The translations under genes and the position numbers were made by a program. Below the pieces are notes generated by a model. It was not told the origin of the DNA. It did not search any database and saw only the letters and a list, made by a program, of their open reading frames with translations. DNA of 64,000 bases from Gluconobacter morbifer G707 (lineage in GTDB: Bacteria > Pseudomonadota > Alphaproteobacteria > Acetobacterales > Acetobacteraceae): the NCBI RefSeq assembly GCF_000234355.1, contig NZ_AGQV01000002.1:358540-422539 (forward strand). Reading direction: 5' to 3'. Shown piece by piece: positions 50,989 through 63,962 of this stretch (the stretch's first letter is position 1; each line of letters starts with the position of its first letter).

Positions 50989-52713
50989 TCAGTTCGCCAG
51001 CACGTGCTCGACTTCCTGAACCACTTCCGCCAGCACGTCCGCTTCGAAAGGCGAGGTCAGCCCGGCATCCGCAACAAGCTGCGAAAACGGTTTGGAACCC
51101 CCTTCGGCACAGAGCGCACGATAAGTTTCCAGCGTCCCTTCCGGATCAACCCGCGACCCCAGCCAGAGCTGAAGCGCACAGCACTGCGCCAGCGCGTAAT
51201 CAATGTAATAAAACGGCAGCCGGTAAATATGGAGCTGGGCCTGCCACCGCCCGCCCTTCGCCGGATAGGGCAGATCCCCCCAGTCCCGCCACGGCATGTA
51301 CAGCTTTTCCAGACGATGCCACGTCTCGTGCCGTTCTTCCGCCGTCATCTGTGGGTTTGCATAAATTTCATGCTGAAAATGATCCACGCAGACCCCGTAT
51401 GGAAAGAATGACAGGGCATCAATCAGATGCATGCGCCGATACCGGCCCGCTGCTCCCTCCGCCACGAGCGCATCAATGACCGGCCAGGTCAGGAACTCAA
51501 GGCTCATGGAATGGATTTCCGCAGCCTCCATGGTCGGCCAGAGTTGATCAATCCACGGAAGATTCCGGCTTTTCCAGTTCTGGAAAGCATGGCCCATTTC
51601 ATGCGTGAACACACCGATATCGTTATGCGTTCCGTTGAAATTGGCGAAGATGTAAGGCGTTCCAACCGTCGGGAATGACGTGCAGAAACCACCGCCTGCC
51701 TTCCCTTCCCGGTTTTTCAGGTCCAGATAGCCCTGATCGCGCATCTGTCCGTAAAATTCCGCCATTTCCCCGCTCGGATCGAGCTTGCCGAACATACCTT
51801 TCGCCCGCTCGACAAGCAGGTCATGATCCCCGGCAGGCAGCGGGTTGCCCGCAATGTCAATCAGCGCTTCATCCCACGCACGGACCTTGTCCCAACCCAT
51901 CTTGAGGCGCCGCCGCTCCAGCAGGGAACTGACCAGCGGCGTCACGTATTTCAGAACCTTGCGCCTGAATGTCGCCACGTCATCGGGGCCGTAATCCGTT
52001 CGCCGCATCCGCCTGTAGCCAAGCTCGATATAGGTCTCGAAACCAAGCGTCTTGGCCATCCGGTCCCGCAGCTTGACGAGACGATCGTAAAGATCATCCA
52101 GCGCCGCACCATTTTCCTCAAAAAAAGCCCAGCGCGCACGTTCAGCTTCATGGCGCACCTCCCTTTCCGGCAACTGAAGATAGGGCACCAGTCCGGCGAG
52201 GTTGAGAACCTGACCATCGAACGGAATTTTCGCCGCAGCCAGCAGGGCCGTGTATTCTCCCGTCAGACGGGCTTCTTCCTCCAGATCAGTGCTGATGCGA
52301 GGGTCGAACGTGGTGGTATCCGCCTCCCACAGCTTCACGACATGCGGGGTCAGAAGGGCTTCCACCGAAGCGCGATCCGGGTCAGCGAGCAGACGCTTCT
52401 TGATCGTGACTTCATGATCCGTGGCGATGGGAGAAAGACGGTCAGCATAATCCCGGTCAGCCTTCGCCTGCGCATCCTGCGTATTGCGGGAAAACTGGAG
52501 ATGCACATGGGAGGCCCAAGATTCATACTGCCGCCGGGCATCGTCAAACGCCTTCAGGGCTTCCGGCAGTTTTCCCTCGTCCAGCAGGGTTGAAACAGCC
52601 CCGTACTGTTCCCGGAGAAAAGTCTCATCAGGGCGGGGAAAGGAGAGGTCGGAAAAGACGGGCATCGTGATTGTCATGACGCAATTCTGCCAGCCTGACC
52701 GCCGCCCGTCCAT
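50989..52713 (-). CDS. M3 family oligoendopeptidase (PepF-like)
   Basis: This is a cytoplasmic zinc peptidase for short peptides. The zinc motif HEMGHAFQ lies near residue 370 and the downstream glutamate ligand is expected in EAAEIHSMSLEF. With the ATG at 52713 the protein has 574 residues. That start is chosen because the strong AGGAGAGGTGA site sits just upstream; the ATG at 52677 and an upstream frame end at 52788 are alternatives. It lies 29 bases downstream of the aminotransferase genes and may be their operon partner. No signal peptide is visible. Confidence 0.9.
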   Translation of the reverse strand: MDGRRSGWQNCVMTITMPVFSDLSFPRPDETFLREQYGAVSTLLDEGKLPEALKAFDDARRQYESWASHVHLQFSRNTQDAQAKADRDYADRLSPIATDHEVTIKKRLLADPDRASVEALLTPHVVKLWEADTTTFDPRISTDLEEEARLTGEYTALLAAAKIPFDGQVLNLAGLVPYLQLPEREVRHEAERARWAFFEENGAALDDLYDRLVKLRDRMAKTLGFETYIELGYRRMRRTDYGPDDVATFRRKVLKYVTPLVSSLLERRRLKMGWDKVRAWDEALIDIAGNPLPAGDHDLLVERAKGMFGKLDPSGEMAEFYGQMRDQGYLDLKNREGKAGGGFCTSFPTVGTPYIFANFNGTHNDIGVFTHEMGHAFQNWKSRNLPWIDQLWPTMEAAEIHSMSLEFLTWPVIDALVAEGAAGRYRRMHLIDALSFFPYGVCVDHFQHEIYANPQMTAEERHETWHRLEKLYMPWRDWGDLPYPAKGGRWQAQLHIYRLPFYYIDYALAQCCALQLWLGSRVDPEGTLETYRALCAEGGSKPFSQLVADAGLTSPFEADVLAEVVQEVEHVLAN

Positions 52714-52742
52714 TGCTATCACCTCTCCTCGGCGCCTGCCCC

Positions 52743-56421
<3,679 letters not shown>

Positions 56422-56425
<4 letters not shown>

Positions 56426-57048
56426 TTCGTGGTTCCCATGGTGATGGACGGCACCCAGGCCCGACCCGGACGATGTTCAAATGACGTGATTTCACTGTCA
56501 TGCGCCAGCGTCTGGCCGATATCGTCCAGCCCTTCCAGAAGCATATGCTTGCGGAACGGGTCCACATCGAAGGGAATGGTCTCACCATCTGGCCGGACAA
56601 TGACCTGTCTTTCCAGATCGACCGTCAGACGGGAATTGGCTCCCTGCCGGGCATCATCCATCAGTTCGTCACAGATTTCGCGCGGCAGGCGGATCGGCAG
56701 AATGCCGTTCTTGAAACAGTTATTAAAGAAAATATCAGCAAAACTGGGCGCAATTACACACCGGATACCAAAATCCAGCAACGCCCAAGGCGCATGCTCA
56801 CGCGAAGAACCACATCCCAGATTATCATACGTGATCAGGATTTCCGCCTTGCGATACGGTGCCTGATTGAGCACGAAATCCGGCCGCTCGCTTCCGTCTT
56901 CATCATAGCGCTGCGCGGCAAAGGCATTCTTGCCAAGACCAGTCCGCTGGATGGTCTTGAGAAAACGCGCCGGAATGATCTGATCCGTGTCGATATTCTC
57001 TTTCGGCATCGGCGCGGCAATAGCCGTCAGCTGTGTGAATTTTTCCAT
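56422..57048 (-). CDS. leuD: 3-isopropylmalate dehydratase small subunit
   Basis: LeuD is the swivel-domain subunit of isopropylmalate isomerase. The 208-residue protein shows [18 protein letters not shown], the conserved [19 protein letters not shown] loop that reaches the active site, and [20 protein letters not shown]. Its ATG shares a base with the leuC TGA (TGATG) and its stop overlaps leuB, so the three leu genes are tightly coupled. Confidence 0.98.
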
Positions 57049-58475
57049 CAGACCGGCTCCCTGACCAGTTCACGGACGTCGCACAGATGCCCGGTAATCG
57101 CAGCAGCGGCGGCCATGGCGGGCGAACACAGATGGGTCCTGCCACCCGGTCCCTGACGTCCCTCGAAATTCCGGTTGGAAGTCGATGCGCAGCGCTGCCC
57201 CGGCGTCAGACGGTCAGGGTTCATGCCCAGACACATGGAACAGCCAGCCTCACGCCACTCGAATCCCGCTTCGAGAAAGACCTTGTCCAGCCCTTCGGCT
57301 TCCGCAGCGTGTTTCACAAGTCCGGAACCAGGGACAATCATGGCTCGTACGCCTTCGGCCACCTTGCGGCCACGCACGACTTCCGCAGCAGAGCGCAGAT
57401 CTTCCAGCCGGCTGTTGGTACAGGATCCGATGAAGACGACATCCACAGGTGTGCCTGCAATCAGCTGCCCTGCTTCAAGCCCCATGTAATCCAGCGCCCG
57501 CTGGATCTGCGCAGCGCGTGCCAGATCATCGACATCCGCTGGCGAAGGCACCGTTCCGGTAATGGGCAGCACGTCCTGCGGGCTGTTCCCCCAGGTGACG
57601 GACGGCACGATGTCCTCGGCACGAAGCGTAATCTCGGTGTCGAACATAGCCCCTTCATCGGAAACCAGCGTCTGCCAGTATGCACGGGCCTGCTCGAACT
57701 CTTCGCCTTTCGGCGCGAAAGGGCGTCCCTTCACATAGGCAAACGTGGTCTCGTCAGGTGCAACCAGCCCCGCGCGCGCTCCCGCCTCGATGGACATGTT
57801 GCACAGCGTCATGCGGCCGGCCATATCCAGATCCCGGATAGCGGAACCGGCAAATTCAATGACATGCCCCGTCCCGCCCGCGGTCCCGACCTTGCCGATG
57901 ATCGCCAGCATGATGTCCTTGGCCGTCACCCCCGGCCCGACCTTGCCCTCAACGGAAACCCGCATGTTTTTCGCCGGTTTCTGCAGCAGGGTCTGGGTTG
58001 CCAGAACATGTTCGACTTCGGACGTCCCGATGCCGAACGCCAGAGCCCCCAGCGCGCCATGCGTGGAAGTGTGACTATCACCGCAGACAATGGTCATGCC
58101 CGGCAGGGAAATCCCCTGCTCCGGCCCGACCACATGAACGATCCCCTGTGAGGCAGACCGCAGCGGGAAATAGGGAACGTGAAACTCCGCCACGTTCTTT
58201 TCCAGCGTTTCGATCTGGAGCCGGCTTTCCGGCTCGACGATCGGCAGGGAGCGGTCGGTGGTCGGAACATTGTGATCCACGACGGCCATCGTGGCATCCG
58301 GACGCCTTACTTTGCGTCCAGCCAGCCGCAGACCTTCAAAGGCCTGCGGACTTGTCACCTCATGAAGAAGATGACGGTCGATGTAGAGGATGCACGTCCC
58401 GTCCTCGAGACGTTCAACAACATGATCGTCCCAGATCTTGTCAAACAGGGTTCTGGGCGAAGAGGAAACGGGCAT
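57048..58475 (-). CDS. leuC: 3-isopropylmalate dehydratase large subunit
   Basis: LeuC is the aconitase-like [4Fe-4S] subunit that converts 2- to 3-isopropylmalate with LeuD. The 475-residue protein has [19 protein letters not shown], cluster cysteines in [11 protein letters not shown] and [11 protein letters not shown], and [18 protein letters not shown] near the end. It begins only 19 bases after rplS on the same strand without a terminator or leader peptide between, so leucine genes probably read through from the ribosomal operon instead of using an attenuator. Confidence 0.98.
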   Translation of the reverse strand: MPVSSSPRTLFDKIWDDHVVERLEDGTCILYIDRHLLHEVTSPQAFEGLRLAGRKVRRPDATMAVVDHNVPTTDRSLPIVEPESRLQIETLEKNVAEFHVPYFPLRSASQGIVHVVGPEQGISLPGMTIVCGDSHTSTHGALGALAFGIGTSEVEHVLATQTLLQKPAKNMRVSVEGKVGPGVTAKDIMLAIIGKVGTAGGTGHVIEFAGSAIRDLDMAGRMTLCNMSIEAGARAGLVAPDETTFAYVKGRPFAPKGEEFEQARAYWQTLVSDEGAMFDTEITLRAEDIVPSVTWGNSPQDVLPITGTVPSPADVDDLARAAQIQRALDYMGLEAGQLIAGTPVDVVFIGSCTNSRLEDLRSAAEVVRGRKVAEGVRAMIVPGSGLVKHAAEAEGLDKVFLEAGFEWREAGCSMCLGMNPDRLTPGQRCASTSNRNFEGRQGPGGRTHLCSPAMAAAAAITGHLCDVRELVREPV

Positions 58476-58494
58476 CCTGTACTACTCCGACTTT

Positions 58495-58893
58495 TCAGGA
58501 AGCGGCCTTGCTGTCCGCCTTGGGCAGATCACGCGGGCGCTCGGCAATACGGGCAGACTTGCCGGAACGGCCACGCAGATAATACAGCTTGGCGCGACGG
58601 ACCTTACCACGACGCACAACTTCGATGCTCGCGATTGACAGGGCGTACAGCGGGAACACACGCTCCACACCTTCACCGTTGGAGATCTTGCGAACCGTGA
58701 AGTTGCTGTTCAGCCCCTTGTTGGAACGGGCGATCACAACGCCTTCGAAGTTCTGCACGCGCTCACGCGTACCTTCGACAACGCGGACGCCAACGCGGAC
58801 CGTGTCACCGGCAATGAACTCGGGAACGGCGCGGGTACCGGAAAGGCGCTCGATTTCGCGCGCCTCAAACTGCTGGATGATGTTCATGACCAA
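58495..58893 (-). CDS. rplS: 50S ribosomal protein L19
   Basis: This is a 132-residue L19 with the family sequence [33 protein letters not shown] and [41 protein letters not shown]19 sits at the 30S-50S interface. It is a little longer than the E. coli protein because of a C-terminal tail ([16 protein letters not shown]). It follows trmD by 18 bases and is followed by leuC. Confidence 0.98.
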   Translation of the reverse strand: MVMNIIQQFEAREIERLSGTRAVPEFIAGDTVRVGVRVVEGTRERVQNFEGVVIARSNKGLNSNFTVRKISNGEGVERVFPLYALSIASIEVVRRGKVRRAKLYYLRGRSGKSARIAERPRDLPKADSKAAS

Positions 58894-58911
58894 ACTCCTG
58901 AAAACAAAAAC

Positions 58912-59616
58912 TCAATGAACCTGCTGCCGTGCCAGATACGCATCCCAGAGATCCGGGCGACGCGCTTTCGTGACGGCGATGGACTGTTCATGACGCCACC
59001 GGGCAATGGCGCCATGATTGCCGGAGAGCAGGATTTCAGGCACGTCGCGCCCGTCCCATTCCGCCGGCTTCGTATACTGCGGATATTCCAGAAGGCCTTC
59101 GGCAAAACTTTCGTCCTGACCGCTGACCTCCGACCCCATGACACCGGGAAGAAGGCGGACGCAGGCATCCAGAAGGGTCAGGGCAGGTATTTCCCCGCCT
59201 GACAGAACGACATCGCCCATACTGAACTGTTCAATGTCGTGCTTCTCAAGAACGCGTTCGTCCACACCTTCAAAACGGCCACACAGGACCACAACCCCCG
59301 GCCCCGCGGAGAGACGCTCGACATCGTCGTGGGACAGACGCCGGCCGCGCGGAGTGGGATAGATCACGGGCCGTCCATCCAGCGCGGGAAGCGCCGAGAT
59401 AGCACCGTCCAGCACATCGGCCCGCATGACCATCCCGGCTCCGCCGCCGAACGGCGTGTCATCCACCGCACGATGCCGTCCCAACCCGTAAGGCCGCAGG
59501 TCGTGCGCCTCACAGGACCAGATCCCCCGGTCCAGCGCCCGACCAGCCAGAGAGAACCCCAGCGGTCCGGGAAACATGTCCGGAAACAGCGTCAGGATGT
59601 CGGCCCGCCAGCTCAT
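58912..59616 (-). CDS. trmD: tRNA (guanine37-N1)-methyltransferase
   Basis: TrmD methylates G37 next to the anticodon and prevents frameshifting. The 234-residue SPOUT protein shows [49 protein letters not shown] and [28 protein letters not shown], including the trefoil-knot SAM site. It overlaps rimM by four bases in the conserved rpsP-rimM-trmD-rplS order. Confidence 0.98.
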   Translation of the reverse strand: MSWRADILTLFPDMFPGPLGFSLAGRALDRGIWSCEAHDLRPYGLGRHRAVDDTPFGGGAGMVMRADVLDGAISALPALDGRPVIYPTPRGRRLSHDDVERLSAGPGVVVLCGRFEGVDERVLEKHDIEQFSMGDVVLSGGEIPALTLLDACVRLLPGVMGSEVSGQDESFAEGLLEYPQYTKPAEWDGRDVPEILLSGNHGAIARWRHEQSIAVTKARRPDLWDAYLARQQVH

Positions 59617-60155
59617 GCCCGCACCTGCACATCGCCGTCGAGTTCGCCTTCAACCTCGATCTCTGCGGGCGGAACAACCGTGATCCGTCTGTTGGCCACA
59701 TCAACCTGCGGCACACAGACCATGGTGAACGGCACGATCAGACCCCGATCGATTTCCAGACTGACACCGGCGCCATAATCATGGACAACCGCAACGGTCC
59801 CGAGAACATCCCCCTCCTGGGAAAATGCCGTCATGCCGATCAGATCGGCATGATAGAACTCCCCATCGTCCGCTTCCGGAAGAGCGTCTCGGGCCACATA
59901 CAGCCTGCGATTGACTAGGCGCTCGGCTGCAGTCCGGTCCGGCAGGGCGTTACCCTGTGCGTCCCTGACCGTTGCCACGCCCGGTGAGACCCACTGGACC
60001 GTCCATTCCGCGCCGTGTTCGTCGTGCAGGATTCTAAATGCCTCAACCGATTCCGGAGCATCCGTGGCGGGGTGCAAATGCACCCGCCCATGAACGCCAT
60101 GCGGACGACCGATGGTGGCAATCAGGACATCACTGTCTGGGTTGAAGCGGGGCAC
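59613..60155 (-). CDS. rimM: Ribosome maturation factor RimM
   Basis: RimM assists maturation of the 30S head. The 180-residue protein begins with the RimM N-terminal domain ([19 protein letters not shown], then [21 protein letters not shown]) and continues into a PRC-barrel domain ([31 protein letters not shown]) that binds S19. It is placed between rpsP (29-base gap) and trmD (four-base overlap) as in most proteobacteria. Confidence 0.96.
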   Translation of the reverse strand: MPRFNPDSDVLIATIGRPHGVHGRVHLHPATDAPESVEAFRILHDEHGAEWTVQWVSPGVATVRDAQGNALPDRTAAERLVNRRLYVARDALPEADDGEFYHADLIGMTAFSQEGDVLGTVAVVHDYGAGVSLEIDRGLIVPFTMVCVPQVDVANRRITVVPPAEIEVEGELDGDVQVRA

Positions 60156-60184
60156 GGATCAGACCTTCTGGTACGCCAGTCCGA

Positions 60185-60529
60185 TCAGGCCGCTTCAGCG
60201 GCAGCAGCGGCCTTGGCACGCTCCTGTGCCTTTGCTTTCGGAGCGGACTTCTTCGGCTGCTCGTTATAGGTCGGCTTCGGTGCCAGACCGGCGTTGCCGA
60301 GGAAACGGGCAACACGATCCGTTGCCAGCGCGCCGTTGGACAGCCAGTGCTTGATGCGCTCATCGACCAGACGGATGCGGTCGGCGTGATCGGACGGCAG
60401 CATCGGGTTGTAGGAACCGACCTTCTCGATGAAACGGCCATCGCGCGGGCTACGGCTGTCAGCAACGACGATGTGATAGTACGGACGCTTCTTGGCACCT
60501 GCACGTGCAAGGCGGATCTTGAGGCTCAT
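60185..60529 (-). CDS. rpsP: 30S ribosomal protein S16
   Basis: This 114-residue S16 starts [21 protein letters not shown] and contains [18 protein letters not shown], the conserved rRNA-binding core. The last 30 residues are Ala/Lys-rich ([21 protein letters not shown]), an extension common in alphaproteobacteria and absent from the 82-residue E. coli protein. It lies 39 bases after ffh on the same strand. Confidence 0.98.
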   Translation of the reverse strand: MSLKIRLARAGAKKRPYYHIVVADSRSPRDGRFIEKVGSYNPMLPSDHADRIRLVDERIKHWLSNGALATDRVARFLGNAGLAPKPTYNEQPKKSAPKAKAQERAKAAAAAEAA

Positions 60530-60568
60530 GAAAAACTCCTGAGAAAAACTTAAAAACTGAACGGCAGA

Positions 60569-61984
60569 TCAGACGAAAGGCGGGCGACCACCCGGTTTGC
60601 CCATGCCTTTCATCATATCTGCCAGACCTCCTGCGCCCCCCATGCCGTTCAGCAGACCGCCAAGGCCCATCTTGCTGATCCGTTTCATCATGGTGGACAT
60701 GTCGTTGAACTGCTTGAGCAGACGGTTGACTTCCTGCACCGTCGTACCGGACCCGCTGGCAATCCGCTTCTTGCGGGACGCCTTGATGATGTCCGGCGTC
60801 TTGCGCTCCTGCTTCGTCATCGAGGAAATGATGGCCTTGTGGCGTGTGAAGATCGACGTATCGATCTCCTTGTCCCCCAGCATGTCCTTGATCTTGCCCA
60901 TACCCGGCAGCATTCCGAGAATACCCGAGATGGAACCCATCCGGTTGATCTGGTTGATCTGCGAAACATAATCATCCAGATCGAATTTTCCGGCGAGCAT
61001 CTTCTTGGCGACGCGCTCGCCTTCCTCGTGATCTAGGTTCTCCGAGGCGCGCTCGACCAGTCCTGCCACGTCCCCGAGACCGAGAATACGGCCCGCGACA
61101 CGTTCAGGGTGGAATTCCTCAAGGGCTTCCAGCTTCTCGCCAGAACCCGTCAGCTTGATCGGGGCGCCCGTAATAGCCTTCATGGACAGGGCGGCACCGC
61201 CACGGGCATCGCCGTCCATACGGCTCATGACAACGCCGCTGATCCCGACGGCCTCATTGAAGGCCTTGGCGGTATTGACGGCATCCTGACCGGTCATCGC
61301 ATCCACGACCAGCAGCGTTTCAGCCGGATGGGTCACGGCACGGACTTCCCGCACCTCATCCATCAATGCTTCATCAATGGAAAGCCGGCCAGCCGTATCG
61401 AGGATGACGACGTCATACCCTTCCCGGCGTCCGACTTCCAGCGCACGGCGGGCAATGTCCACCGGCGACTGGTCAGCAATGATGGGCAGGGCATGAACAC
61501 GCCCCGTCACCGCATTCACACGGTCCGCCAGCTGCTGAAGCTGAAGCTGTGCGGCCGGGCGATAAACGTCGAGACTGGCCAGAAGAACCTTCTTGCCTTC
61601 CCGCTGCGACAGACGCAGGGCAATCTTGCCGGATGTCGTAGTTTTACCGGAGCCCTGAAGACCAACCATCAGCACCGGCACCGGCGGAGCGGCATTCAGG
61701 TTCAGCGGAACCGCCCCCGCGCCGCCAAGCGCATCAATCAGTGCGTCATTGACGATCTTCGCGACAGCCTGTCCGGGAGAGACGCTGTCCAGCACCTCAT
61801 GCCCAACAGCCCGCTCACGAACCTTGCTGACGAAATCCCGGACCACGGGAAGCGCAACATCGGCCTCCAGCATGGCCAGCCGGACTTCACGCATGGCTTC
61901 GGTGACATCAGCTTCCGACAGCTTCCCGTTCTTGGAAAGCCCATCGAGGACACCGGACATCTTGCCAGAGAGTTGATCGAACAC
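60569..61984 (-). CDS. ffh: Signal recognition particle protein Ffh
   Basis: Ffh binds signal sequences and 4.5S RNA to target inner-membrane proteins. The 471-residue protein has the N domain, the GTPase G domain with GLQGSGKTT (108-116), DTAGRLSIDE and TKMDGDARGGA-like SRMDGDARGGA, and a methionine-rich M domain (MLPGMGKIKDML to the Met-rich end MSTMMKRISKMGLGGLLNGMGG). It heads the ffh-rpsP-rimM-trmD-rplS run. No 4.5S RNA gene is seen in this window. Confidence 0.98.
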   Translation of the reverse strand: MFDQLSGKMSGVLDGLSKNGKLSEADVTEAMREVRLAMLEADVALPVVRDFVSKVRERAVGHEVLDSVSPGQAVAKIVNDALIDALGGAGAVPLNLNAAPPVPVLMVGLQGSGKTTTSGKIALRLSQREGKKVLLASLDVYRPAAQLQLQQLADRVNAVTGRVHALPIIADQSPVDIARRALEVGRREGYDVVILDTAGRLSIDEALMDEVREVRAVTHPAETLLVVDAMTGQDAVNTAKAFNEAVGISGVVMSRMDGDARGGAALSMKAITGAPIKLTGSGEKLEALEEFHPERVAGRILGLGDVAGLVERASENLDHEEGERVAKKMLAGKFDLDDYVSQINQINRMGSISGILGMLPGMGKIKDMLGDKEIDTSIFTRHKAIISSMTKQERKTPDIIKASRKKRIASGSGTTVQEVNRLLKQFNDMSTMMKRISKMGLGGLLNGMGGAGGLADMMKGMGKPGGRPPFV

Positions 61985-62008
61985 CGAGCCACCTTACAGA
62001 CAACAGAA

Positions 62009-62044
62009 ACACGCCACTGCGCGAGCCTTCGCGAGGTGGCGTGT
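62009..62044 (-). terminator. Two-tier hairpin between the Spy-like gene and ffh
   Basis: ACACGCCAC (62009-62017) pairs with GTGGCGTGT (62036-62044) and inside it CGCGA pairs with TCGCG around GCCT. On the minus strand it lies after the Spy-like stop and 25 bases before ffh, followed by GTGTTTCTGTT. It may terminate the former or structure the ffh leader. Confidence 0.6.
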
Positions 62045-62111
62045 CCGAAAACAGGGTTGCTCTATCCCTTCCCGCAATCCGCGTCAAGCGATAGAGCGCA
62101 GTCAGTTCCCT

Positions 62112-62678
62112 TTAGTGGGCATCCGCAGGAGCATTCGGGCCCGGACCACCATCCGGACCGCCATAGGGCGGCGGCGGAGGGTTACCCACCAGGGCGCGGA
62201 TCTGCTCGTGCAGGGACTTGAGTTTCTCCATGGTCTCATTGCCCTGACGACGCTGTTCCGGCGTCAGCAGGTCATGGATTTTCTCCATCGTTTCAAGGCG
62301 GCTGTCAGCCTCCTTGGCCTGGAGACGTTCTTCCTGCCGGGACAGCTTGCGCAGCGCGGCCCGGTTCAGATTCCCTTCCGTAGCCAGCTCCGTACGGATC
62401 TGCTCATGCAGGGCTTTCATCTGCTGATGAATTTCATGACCGTCTTCGCGCGCCTTGTCGAAGATAGCCTGAACCTGCGCCTTCTGCTCGTCCGTCAGTG
62501 TGACTCCGGGAGGAACAGGGGGAATCATCATGTGCATGGGACCACCATGCGGGCCACCATGCGGAGCCTCTGGCGGACCACCCTGAGGGGCGACCTGGGC
62601 GATGGCCAGCGGCGATGCCAGAGCTATCCCCAGGGACGCGAGAGCGGGAAAAAGGGCAATGCGACGGAAACGCGTCAT
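62112..62678 (-). CDS. Spy/CpxP-like periplasmic protein with His/Met-rich segment
   Basis: From ATG 62678 (AGGAC site upstream) the precursor has 188 residues, with a signal peptide cleaved near residues 27-30. The mature protein is helical with two LTxxQ motifs (LTDEQ 61-65, LTPEQ 138-142), the mark of the Spy/CpxP family of periplasmic chaperones and metal-sensing relatives (ZraP, CnrX). A segment at 33-51 is rich in Gly, His, Pro and Met and could bind metal. The C-terminus is Pro/Gly-rich. A frame to 62741 adds 21 residues before the signal peptide and is not used. Confidence 0.8.
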   Translation of the reverse strand: MTRFRRIALFPALASLGIALASPLAIAQVAPQGGPPEAPHGGPHGGPMHMMIPPVPPGVTLTDEQKAQVQAIFDKAREDGHEIHQQMKALHEQIRTELATEGNLNRAALRKLSRQEERLQAKEADSRLETMEKIHDLLTPEQRRQGNETMEKLKSLHEQIRALVGNPPPPPYGGPDGGPGPNAPADAH

Positions 62679-62852
62679 GAATTGTCCTGTCTTTGAACCA
62701 AAGTTGCAAATCGCGATGGCACAGGATAGCGCCACCATCATCGCACCATGACATACTTTCGTGTTGCGGGAATCCCTTTTCCCGTTTCGAAACGTAAGTT
62801 TGAAGAATCTTCGAAGGGTTACCGGAACGGCTTGACGCCCACGTCATCTCAT

Positions 62853-62878
62853 CGCATGAAGCATCGATGCTTCATGCG
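62853..62878. repeat. 26-bp perfect palindrome upstream of tRNA-Ser(TGA)
   Basis: Thirteen bases starting CGCATGAAGCATC are followed by their exact reverse complement. The palindrome lies 36 bases before tRNA-Ser(TGA). TTGACG at 62832-62837 with CATGAA at 62855-62860 (17-base spacer) could be the tRNA promoter, in which case the palindrome covers the -10 and start site. No T tract follows, so it is not a normal terminator. Confidence 0.65.
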
Positions 62879-62914
62879 CCGGAGCATGACAGCCCTGGTG
62901 AACGTGCTTCATCC

Positions 62915-63004
62915 GGAGAGGTGGCCGAGTGGTTTAAGGCAGCGGTCTTGAAAACCGCCATACGTGGAAGCGTATCGTGGGTTCGAATCCCACCCTCTCC
63001 GCCA
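62915..63004 (+). tRNA. tRNA-Ser (anticodon TGA)
   Basis: Class II tRNA: acceptor GGAGAGG pairs with CCTCTCC, anticodon stem GCGGT/ACCGC with loop CTTGAAA gives TGA, the variable arm is long, the T loop is TTCGAAT, and CCA is encoded (63002-63004). It shares acceptor and T arms with tRNA-Ser(CGA) at 2911-3000, so the two are related isoacceptors. Confidence 0.97.
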
Positions 63005-63026
63005 CACGGTTTTCAAGGAGCTTTAG

Positions 63027-63962
63027 ATGCCCATTATCCGCTGCGTCATGATGCAACGCAATGAAGGCGACAAATTTGCGCGCTGGCTCTCCCATTATGC
63101 CGGTCTGTTCGGCTTCGAAAACCTCACCATCCTCGACAACGGATCGACAGACCCCTTCACTCTTGCATTACTGGCCCAAGCAGAGCGGCAGGGCAGTACG
63201 ATCCGCCGGGAATTCAGTTCCAATGGGGATTTTGCAAACCGCGGACATCATGTCGCCAATATCATCCGGGAATGGGACGCGAATTCCGAATATGATTTCG
63301 CACTGCCGGTCACCTGCCATGAACTTCTGGCCGTCTGCACCGATCGGGGCCTTTCCCTGGCAACTTCCGACATTCACGCGGAATTCGAGAGCCTGCTGAA
63401 CGAACAGTCAGCCCTGCGTCTTGAATTCTCCCTTTTCAACGTTCCCGGAAAACCCGGCTGGTATGCCCCCGCACGGCATTATACCAAGGATTTCCTCCCC
63501 GCAGGCTCCATTCAGAGCTGCGACAACGACAATCACACCCTTCTCTCCGCGCTCGCCCCGGGACACCGCAGCACGCGTTTTACCTACTTCCACGATTATC
63601 ACACGACTTATGAAGCCTGGCAGCTGAAGCTGAGAACCCTGGCCGGCGGTCATACGGAAACAGGCAGCCTGGATGCCTTGCGTCCGTATCTCAGCACCAC
63701 GAACCCGGATCAGGCCCTGACAGTCGGGAATTTTCTGCTGACTGAAAAAGAATATACCGGTCTTTACGATAACGAGATCCAGATATTCGCTCCGACGGGA
63801 TCTTCGTCCGTTATCACCATGAGGCATGGCAGTGCCGAGCCAGTCATCTGGAATGGCGAGGACTATCTACGTCTCAATCCGGATATTGCATCCTCGACGC
63901 TGGGACCGCTCGGTCATTATCTGATGTCCGGATATCAGGAAAACCGTCAGATTTCGGACTGA
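63027..63962 (+). CDS. Glycosyltransferase family 2-like protein with degenerate acidic motif
   Basis: The 311-residue protein opens like GT2 (Glyco_tranf_2_4) enzymes: RNEG (11-14), WLSHYAGLFGFENLTILDNGSTD (nucleotide-sugar region). Where relatives usually have an acidic DCDEF/DxDEF metal motif it has TCHE (96-99), so both expected aspartates are missing. The last 35 residues (EDYLRLNPDIA, GHYLMSGYQENR) match a short C-terminal motif found in polysaccharide-related proteins of acetic acid bacteria. Activity is therefore doubtful; it could be a binding or regulatory relative. It starts 22 bases after tRNA-Ser(TGA) and has no partner within the window. Confidence 0.75.
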   Translation: MPIIRCVMMQRNEGDKFARWLSHYAGLFGFENLTILDNGSTDPFTLALLAQAERQGSTIRREFSSNGDFANRGHHVANIIREWDANSEYDFALPVTCHELLAVCTDRGLSLATSDIHAEFESLLNEQSALRLEFSLFNVPGKPGWYAPARHYTKDFLPAGSIQSCDNDNHTLLSALAPGHRSTRFTYFHDYHTTYEAWQLKLRTLAGGHTETGSLDALRPYLSTTNPDQALTVGNFLLTEKEYTGLYDNEIQIFAPTGSSSVITMRHGSAEPVIWNGEDYLRLNPDIASSTLGPLGHYLMSGYQENRQISD

